17,219 bases of DNA from an uncultured beta proteobacterium (lineage in GTDB: Bacteria > Pseudomonadota > Gammaproteobacteria > Burkholderiales > Burkholderiaceae_C): NCBI GenBank assembly GCA_903920405.1, contig CAIXMC010000151.1:1-17219 (forward strand). Direction: 5' to 3'. The notes beneath the pieces were generated by a model, which had not been told where the DNA came from, searched no databases, and saw nothing but the letters and a program-made list of their open reading frames with translations. This document shows positions 11,819 to 17,219 of this stretch, in pieces (the stretch's first letter is position 1; the number at the start of each line of letters is the position of its first letter). Made by a program: the position numbers and the translations under genes.

Positions 11819-13327
11819 TCAGGCATCGACCAATGTCAGTGAACAGGGTGTTTTTTGCCACGCTAAACACTCTTCGTGTAAAAGGTGAGCGGATTGTGGG
11901 TACAACTGTGACCAACTGTTCAGACATGTCAACACAAAACCACACGGTGTGTAGGTATCGTGTGCCAGGCTGATACCTGTCAGGTCGGGGTCTCTGCGGG
12001 CATGGCACAAAACCACCGCCAGGCGCAACACTAACAATTGCTGCACAAAAACATCGTCACCAAAATCAGCTTCAAGTTTGCGCAGTTTGCCGCGATGCCC
12101 CAGAACCAGTAGGCTAAGTTTGTGAAGTTCATTCAGCGCAAAACCCATTGCATCAGCGTTGTCAAGAATATAAGCACCATGTTTGTGGTAGTCGGTGTGC
12201 GAAATATGACTTCCAATTTCGTGCAACTGACCTGCCCAGCGCAATTTGAACGCAACCCTCTCCAAATTGCCGGGAGGGTACTGGGGATGACTCTCATGGA
12301 GCTGAGCAAACAAGGCATTGGCCACCCGACCGACGCGCCCTCCCTGAACGGCATCCGCGCAAAACTTGGCTGCGAGACGATCGACTGAATGGATTCGCAA
12401 GTCAGACTGTGGCTGTCCGTGGCCCATGAGTTCAAACAACAAACCATGACGCAGGCCGCCGGTGGCTTGTTCAAGTTTACGAATGCCCAAAAGATCAAAA
12501 AGTGCCCTCAAAATACTCACACCACCTCCGATGATGGCTTTTCGGTCGTCTTTCATGCCCGCTAAACGTAAGCGGTCCGTGCCTTGTGCTGCTATTAATT
12601 TTTCAAGAAGCCAGTTCAATCCTTCAAGGGTGATGGCATCGTCTGACCAACCGGCTGCCACCAGGACATCGCCTACCGCATTGACCGTACCTGCCGAGCC
12701 ATATGCAGTATCCCATTGGTCTGGCGTGCAAAAGGTCAGCGCTTCATCAAACACCGCCTTGGCCGCAATTTCTGCCATTTGAAACGATCGTTTGGTGAAC
12801 AGACCTTCAGGAAAATAGCGCAATGACCAGGCAATGCTGCCCACGCGGTAAGACTCCATGTAGTTGGGCTGCATGGCGCTACCCACAATGATTTCCGTCG
12901 AACGTCCGCCAATGTCAATCACCAACCTGCGATCGTTGTCCGGCGGCAGGGCTTGTGCAACACCCAGGTAGATCAAACGCGCTTCTTCACGCCCGGAAAT
13001 GACATCGATGGGAAACCCCAGTAACTTGCAAGCAGGGTTCAGAAAGTCTTCACGATTGCGGGCTTCGCGCAGAGTTTGCGTTGCCACGGCACGCACTTCG
13101 TCTACAGCAAAATCTGCCAGGCGTTCTCCAAACCGTGCCACACAATCCCATCCACGCTGCATGGCATCTGGTGTCAGATTACGGTTTTCATCCAAACCAC
13201 CACCTTGGCGAACGGTTTCCTTCAGGTACTCTGTGCGGTAAAACTGACCCTGTTCAATTCTGCCAATTTCAAGGCGAAAGCTGTTGGAACCTAAATCTAC
13301 AGCCGCCAGACGCGATCCATTTTGCAT
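11819..13327 (-). CDS. ppx: Exopolyphosphatase (Ppx/GppA family)
   Basis: This 502-residue enzyme of the ASKHA fold releases phosphate from the ends of polyphosphate or hydrolyses pppGpp. The phosphate-1 loop is AAVDLGSNSFRLEIG (8-22), the catalytic-glutamate region is SGREEARLIY (111-120), the phosphate-2 loop is VIDIGGRSTE (136-145), and a second glycine loop is YGSAGTVNAVGD (209-220). The C-terminal half contains an HD-like region (LHEIGSHISHTDYHKHGAYIL) as in E. coli Ppx, whose length (513 aa) is similar. Ppx and GppA cannot be separated by sequence inspection. ppk is not in the window. No clear ribosome-binding site precedes the ATG at 13327. Confidence 0.93.
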   Translation of the reverse strand: MQNGSRLAAVDLGSNSFRLEIGRIEQGQFYRTEYLKETVRQGGGLDENRNLTPDAMQRGWDCVARFGERLADFAVDEVRAVATQTLREARNREDFLNPACKLLGFPIDVISGREEARLIYLGVAQALPPDNDRRLVIDIGGRSTEIIVGSAMQPNYMESYRVGSIAWSLRYFPEGLFTKRSFQMAEIAAKAVFDEALTFCTPDQWDTAYGSAGTVNAVGDVLVAAGWSDDAITLEGLNWLLEKLIAAQGTDRLRLAGMKDDRKAIIGGGVSILRALFDLLGIRKLEQATGGLRHGLLFELMGHGQPQSDLRIHSVDRLAAKFCADAVQGGRVGRVANALFAQLHESHPQYPPGNLERVAFKLRWAGQLHEIGSHISHTDYHKHGAYILDNADAMGFALNELHKLSLLVLGHRGKLRKLEADFGDDVFVQQLLVLRLAVVLCHARRDPDLTGISLAHDTYTPCGFVLTCLNSWSQLYPQSAHLLHEECLAWQKTPCSLTLVDA

Positions 13328-13478
13328 ATTCGTGGGTTGTTTGTGAATGAGTTGTTCTCTGCAATGGTAACTGAATGGTCAAAATAAACAATCCAAACAG
13401 CAGGGGTCGGCCAATTTTCTGAAAGCTAAAGTTTGAAAAGAGCTTATTTTCCAGTGGATTTTGACCGATATATGGCTC

Positions 13479-14534
13479 ATGAAGATCGATCAATCCACCA
13501 TCGCCATGCAAAGCCAGCACGCCAGTTTGTCGCTGCGCACTTCCCACACCACCCTGCGTGCCTGGGTTGGTCACCAGCGCCCGGATTTTGAAGGGCGGAA
13601 TTCCATGGCAGGTGTCAGTGTGTCATTGTCATCTGCAGCACGCGCCAGGGTGACTATGCCAGCGCAGCCTTTGGTTCATTCTGGAAAAACAGATTCAGTC
13701 ACATCCAAGGATGATGCGGTGCAAATTGACCCACGTCTGCGCCTTTTGATGAACATGATTGAAGCCATCACAGGGCGGGCGGTGAAGGTGTTTGATGCCC
13801 GAACCCTTCAGGCTCAGCCAAGTATGCAGGTATCAGCACCAAATGTAGCCGCTACCGAGCCAGCTCAGCCAGGTTGGGGTATGGAGCTTGATACACATGA
13901 GAGCGTTGCAGAATCAGAAACCACTCAAGTCAGTGCGTCAGGTGTGGTGCAAACGGCAGATGGCAAACAGATTAACTTTTCCCTGCAACTTAACATGAGC
14001 CGCGTTTATGTTGAAGAAAACAGCACATCGATTCGATCAGGCGATGCTGTTCGCAAAGACCCTCTCGTCATTAATTTTGCAGGCAATAGCGTAGAACTCA
14101 CCAATACCCAATTTTCTTTTGATCTCAATGCAGATGGCAACCAAGAGAACATTGCTTTTGTGGCAGGTGGCAGTGGTTTTCTGGCACTTGACAAAAACAG
14201 CGATGGCCACATTAACGATGGCACAGAACTGTTTGGAACGCGCAGTGGCAATGGTTTTGCCGACTTGGCAAAGTTTGATCAAGACGGCAACCACTGGATT
14301 GACGAAAACGACGCGGTTTATAGCCAGTTGCGTGTGTGGCAGAAGGATGCCAGCGGGCAAGACACTTTAAGCAGTTTGTCCCAAAATGGCGTTGGGGCGC
14401 TGTACCTAGGGCATGTCGCCAGCCCGTTTTCAGTCAATACCGCCACCAACCAAACCCTGGGTATGGTGCGCAGCACGGGTTTATTTTTATACGAATCAGG
14501 CCAGGCAGGCTCTTTGCAGCAGGTGGATTTGTAG
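13479..14534 (+). CDS. Protein with EF-hand-like calcium-binding motifs
   Basis: This protein has about 351 residues from the ATG at 13479; a TTG at 13461 is the only earlier in-frame start. No signal peptide or membrane segment is visible. The N-terminus has LRAWVGHQRPDFEGR (about 27-41), a segment I associate with a Burkholderiales and gamma-proteobacterial hypothetical family. The C-terminal half has DPLVINFAGNSVEL (194-207), then DLNADGNQEN (215-224), LDKNSDGHINDGTELFG (237-253) and DQDGNHWIDENDA (267-279). These are Asp-rich loops like EF-hand or dockerin calcium sites, seen also in secreted calcium-binding proteins. Calcium binding is likely; the biological role is unknown. It is convergent with ygiQ, 19 bases apart. 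Confidence 0.8.
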   Translation: MKIDQSTIAMQSQHASLSLRTSHTTLRAWVGHQRPDFEGRNSMAGVSVSLSSAARARVTMPAQPLVHSGKTDSVTSKDDAVQIDPRLRLLMNMIEAITGRAVKVFDARTLQAQPSMQVSAPNVAATEPAQPGWGMELDTHESVAESETTQVSASGVVQTADGKQINFSLQLNMSRVYVEENSTSIRSGDAVRKDPLVINFAGNSVELTNTQFSFDLNADGNQENIAFVAGGSGFLALDKNSDGHINDGTELFGTRSGNGFADLAKFDQDGNHWIDENDAVYSQLRVWQKDASGQDTLSSLSQNGVGALYLGHVASPFSVNTATNQTLGMVRSTGLFLYESGQAGSLQQVDL

Positions 14535-14553
14535 CACAGGTTACGGTGGATTG

Positions 14554-16641
14554 TTACGGTTTATTTTGGCTAGGTATTAAGTGATGTTTACCGTTACCAA
14601 TCAAATCAACACGTCCCATCGTTTGAAGGGCTTCACGCAATAGAGGCCAGTTTTTCGGATCGTGGTAACGCAAAAAAGCCTTGTGCAAACGTCTGCGTTT
14701 GTCGCCACGCACAACCTCCACGGTTTCATCGTCACCTTCAATGTGGCGATGCAGTTTATGCAAGGGGTTTCGTCCGGTGTGGTACATGGCAGTAGCAGTG
14801 GTCATAGGGCTGGGGTAAAAAGTTTGTACCTGATCAAGACGAAAACTGTTTTTCTTGAGCCACAACGCCAAATTCAGCATGTCCAAATCGCTGGTGCCTG
14901 GATGGGCTGCGATAAAGTAGGGAATCAAGTACTGTGTTTTACCGGCTTCTAATGAAAACTTGTCAAATAATGTCTTGAATTGTTCATAACTACCCATGCC
15001 GGGCTTCATCATTTTGGATAGTGGCCCAGGCTCTGTATGTTCAGGGGCAATTTTTAAATAACCGCCCACATGGTGTTGCACCAGTTCCTTCACATAATCT
15101 GTATGAAGCACAGCCAAGTCATAACGAACACCTGAACCAATGAGTATTTTCTTGATGCCTGGAAGAGTTCTTGCCCTGCGGTAAATCTGGATAAGCGGTG
15201 TGTGGTCGGTGATGAGATTTTTACAAACCACAGGAAAGACGCAACTGGGTTTTCGGCAAACTGTTTGAATATCAACACTCTTGCAGCCTAGTCGGTACAT
15301 ATTGGCAGTCGGGCCGCCAAGGTCAGAAATGGTGCCGGTAAAACCTTTGACCTTGTCGCGAATCTCTTCAATTTCACGGATCACTGAATCCGCTGAACGA
15401 TTTTGGATGATTTTACCTTCGTGCTCGGTAATGCTACAAAAAGTGCAGCCACCAAAGCAGCCGCGCATGAGAATGACACTGGTGCGAATCATCTCCCATG
15501 CAGGAATTTTGGTGTCGGCATCAAAGTTGCCATTCTTATCGGCATAGATAGGGTGTGGGCTGCGAGCGTAGGGCAAGGCAAAAATGTCATCCATCTCGGC
15601 AGTGGTCAAAGGGATTGGCGGCGGGTTGATCCAGACATCTTTGGCTGTAACACCCTCACCGTGAGCTTGAACCAATGCACGGGCATTACCAGGGTTGGTT
15701 TCCTGATGCAGCACACGACTGGCATGGGCATACAGCACTGGGTCAGACTTGACTTGTTCGTAACCAGGCAAGCGAATAACAGTTTGATCACGCGGCAAAA
15801 GTTGAATGCCATTTTGACCTGTAAGGCGCATGGAATAAGGGTAAGTAGCTATTGATTGTGTAGTGTTTTGACAATGGACAGCTTGCTCACTAGTGGTGTG
15901 ATAGGGGTTGATGTGCGGCTCGATGCGGCCTGGTTCATCCACTTGCGTAGAGTCCCATTCAAACCAGGCCGTACCATCCGATCTGCGAACAAAAGCAGTG
16001 CCGCGCACATTGGTGATATGTTCTACGGGTTCGCGTGCGGCAAGACGATGGGCAATTTCCACAATGGCACGTTCGGCATTACCAAACAGCAGCAGGTCGC
16101 ACTTGGCATCAACTACGATGCTGCGGCGCACCTTATCGCTCCAATAATCGTAGTGTGCTGTACGGCGCAGGCTGGCTTCAATGCCACCGATCACCACAGG
16201 AACGTTTTTGAAAGCTTCGCGGCAGCGCTGGCTATAAACAAGGGCAGCTCGGTCAGGACGTTTACCCGCAATGTTACCTGGGGTGTAGGCATCATCGGTG
16301 CGGATTTTGCGATCTGCCGTATAGCGGTTGATCATGCTGTCCATATTGCCTGCTGTCACCCCCCAAAATAGATTGGGTTTCCCTAAACATTTAAAGGGTT
16401 CAGCGCTGTGCCAGTCGGGCTGGGCGATGATGCCCACCCTGAAACCTTGCGCTTCCAACACACGACCAATCACCGCCATACCAAAACTGGGGTGATCGAT
16501 GTAGGCATCTCCCGTGACCAACACAACGTCGCAACTATCCCAGCCCAAAGTGTCCATCTCAAGACGACTCATGGGTAAAAAAGGGGCGATGCCAAAACGC
16601 GCAGCCCAAAACTTGCGGTAGCTGTTCAATGACTTAGTCAT
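14554..16641 (-). CDS. ygiQ: YgiQ family radical SAM protein
   Basis: This 695-residue protein matches E. coli YgiQ (UPF0313) almost throughout. The N-terminus has [21 protein letters not shown], followed by [13 protein letters not shown] and [19 protein letters not shown]. The radical SAM cluster motif CFGGCTFC gives C395, C399 and C402 as 4Fe-4S ligands. Downstream are [17 protein letters not shown] and [20 protein letters not shown]. The reaction is not known. The start at 16641 ([17 protein letters not shown]) is chosen because family members begin near here; a further in-frame ATG at 16737 would add 32 residues with no family similarity. Compared with E. coli the basic C-terminal tail is shorter. 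Confidence 0.95.
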   Translation of the reverse strand: MTKSLNSYRKFWAARFGIAPFLPMSRLEMDTLGWDSCDVVLVTGDAYIDHPSFGMAVIGRVLEAQGFRVGIIAQPDWHSAEPFKCLGKPNLFWGVTAGNMDSMINRYTADRKIRTDDAYTPGNIAGKRPDRAALVYSQRCREAFKNVPVVIGGIEASLRRTAHYDYWSDKVRRSIVVDAKCDLLLFGNAERAIVEIAHRLAAREPVEHITNVRGTAFVRRSDGTAWFEWDSTQVDEPGRIEPHINPYHTTSEQAVHCQNTTQSIATYPYSMRLTGQNGIQLLPRDQTVIRLPGYEQVKSDPVLYAHASRVLHQETNPGNARALVQAHGEGVTAKDVWINPPPIPLTTAEMDDIFALPYARSPHPIYADKNGNFDADTKIPAWEMIRTSVILMRGCFGGCTFCSITEHEGKIIQNRSADSVIREIEEIRDKVKGFTGTISDLGGPTANMYRLGCKSVDIQTVCRKPSCVFPVVCKNLITDHTPLIQIYRRARTLPGIKKILIGSGVRYDLAVLHTDYVKELVQHHVGGYLKIAPEHTEPGPLSKMMKPGMGSYEQFKTLFDKFSLEAGKTQYLIPYFIAAHPGTSDLDMLNLALWLKKNSFRLDQVQTFYPSPMTTATAMYHTGRNPLHKLHRHIEGDDETVEVVRGDKRRRLHKAFLRYHDPKNWPLLREALQTMGRVDLIGNGKHHLIPSQNKP

Positions 16642-17040
16642 GACAATGTATTGTTCGCAGTCACCATTTAAGGTGATTTCTTTGATTTTGAAAATATAAA
16701 TTAATGAAGGTAAGCGGTAGAGTTTAAGCGACACCACCCCATCTGAAGGTCAAAATTCCATTAACAACACTGTGGAAAAGTTTTGAACAACATGACAGTT
16801 ATCCACAGATCATTTAAAAACCAGGCCTTATTCACATAAACATAACACCAGAAAAGCAGACCTGTCCACTGTTGTTAAGTAATGATAAATGATTGATTTA
16901 TAATATAAAATTTAACTTATACACAGGTTGGTGTCATGCTTATCTATTATAATTATATTATTTAAAATCAAAGTAATATAAAGACAGGAAGTTAAAATTC
17001 ATCCATCATAAAATAAATGATGGTCAGAAGTAGGTAACCA
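16642..17040. other. oriC: AT-rich region with DnaA-box cluster; candidate replication origin
   Basis: Four DnaA-box-like 9-mers lie within 155 bases: TTTTCCACA on the minus strand (16771-16779), TTATCCACA (16799-16807), TTATTCACA (16828-16836) and TTATACACA (16917-16925). The last three equal the R1/R4, R3 and R2 boxes of the E. coli origin. They surround very AT-rich DNA (16880-16985) that could unwind. A small hairpin (CCATCAT/ATGATGG, 17003-17023) follows. This is the composition of a bacterial origin. Against it, the usual neighbour rpmH is not seen on the left, and dnaA, expected nearby, would have to lie beyond the window. It might instead be a secondary origin or a DnaA-titrating locus. 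Confidence 0.5.
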
Positions 17041-17219
17041 TTGAGACTCTAAAAAGCAAAATGCAGTCATTCCTGCGAAGACAGAGTGATGTGAAGCAGC
17101 GGGGACACATACCGATGGCAGGCTAAGGATGTGGTCAGTAATAAGTTCCCCATTTGGCTCGTCAGATTTGGGCGCACTGCGTCGTTACAAATCGCTTATG
17201 TGGCATGGCCACACCGCGC
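17041..17219. other. Unassigned sequence at the right edge
   Basis: No gene is recognised. The segment GTCATTCCTGCGAAGACAG (17067-17085) resembles a common intergenic repeat (GTCATTCCxGCGAAGGCxGG). Short open frames cross the remainder but show no family signature. Confidence 0.3.

Noticed and set aside
15856..16371. Rightward 171-codon frame inside ygiQ
   Set aside because: It is antisense to a fully conserved YgiQ sequence.
16642..16737. N-terminal extension of YgiQ by 32 residues
   Set aside because: The added residues do not resemble the family, and the start at 16641 matches homologues.
1..17219. tRNA or rRNA genes
   Set aside because: No cloverleaf-type or rRNA-like conserved sequence was recognised on either strand.

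Overview
The window looks like a chromosomal segment of a betaproteobacterium of the order Burkholderiales, probably Comamonadaceae. The pepA-holC block divergent from lptF-lptG is the arrangement familiar from that group, and the intergenic hairpin repeats (a CTCTAGCGC core followed by a GATAGCTAT/ATAG hairpin) are a type I associate with it. Most genes have balanced base composition. The first 2.2 kb is much richer in A+T and is clearly accessory DNA. The species cannot be named from the sequence.

Left region (1-3.2 kb) is a small, damaged integron. A full integron integrase gene, intI, is read rightward from 2226. Upstream of it and divergent lie a GTTAGGC core site and one gene cassette holding a hicB-hicA toxin-antitoxin pair. 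The cassette's distal attC is only half present and is fused to a 5' fragment of a second intI. A 1216-bp element (161-1376) is inserted into that fragment and is bracketed by an exact 8-bp duplication, GCTGGATC. Its ends start with GTAACC, as in the IS66 family, but it has no transposase. Instead it carries an AT-rich gene for two CCHC zinc knuckles plus a GIY-YIG-like nuclease domain.

Scar region (3.2-4.0 kb) holds broken DNA: the C-terminal end of miaB with two frameshifts, one arm of a 140-bp inverted repeat, and the 3' end of an IS66-family element. The IS end, also starting GTAAC, lies inside the 3' end of a large helicase gene and supplies its last 18 codons.

Core region (3.9-14.5 kb): an SF1 helicase with a ParE/RelE-like N-terminus and ankyrin-like C-terminal repeats, a small unknown protein, holC and pepA all run leftward; the last three are translationally coupled. 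lptF and lptG, the membrane permease pair of the lipopolysaccharide exporter, run rightward from pepA. After lptG come an 87-bp MITE-like element with a 5-bp target duplication and the second arm of the 140-bp inverted repeat. Next are a leftward ppx/gppA exopolyphosphatase gene and a rightward gene for a protein with EF-hand-like calcium motifs.

Right region (14.5-17.2 kb): the radical-SAM gene ygiQ runs leftward. Upstream of it is an AT-rich non-coding stretch with four DnaA-box-like 9-mers, three of them equal to boxes of the E. coli origin. This is a candidate replication origin or DnaA-binding locus. I recognise no gene in the last 180 bases.
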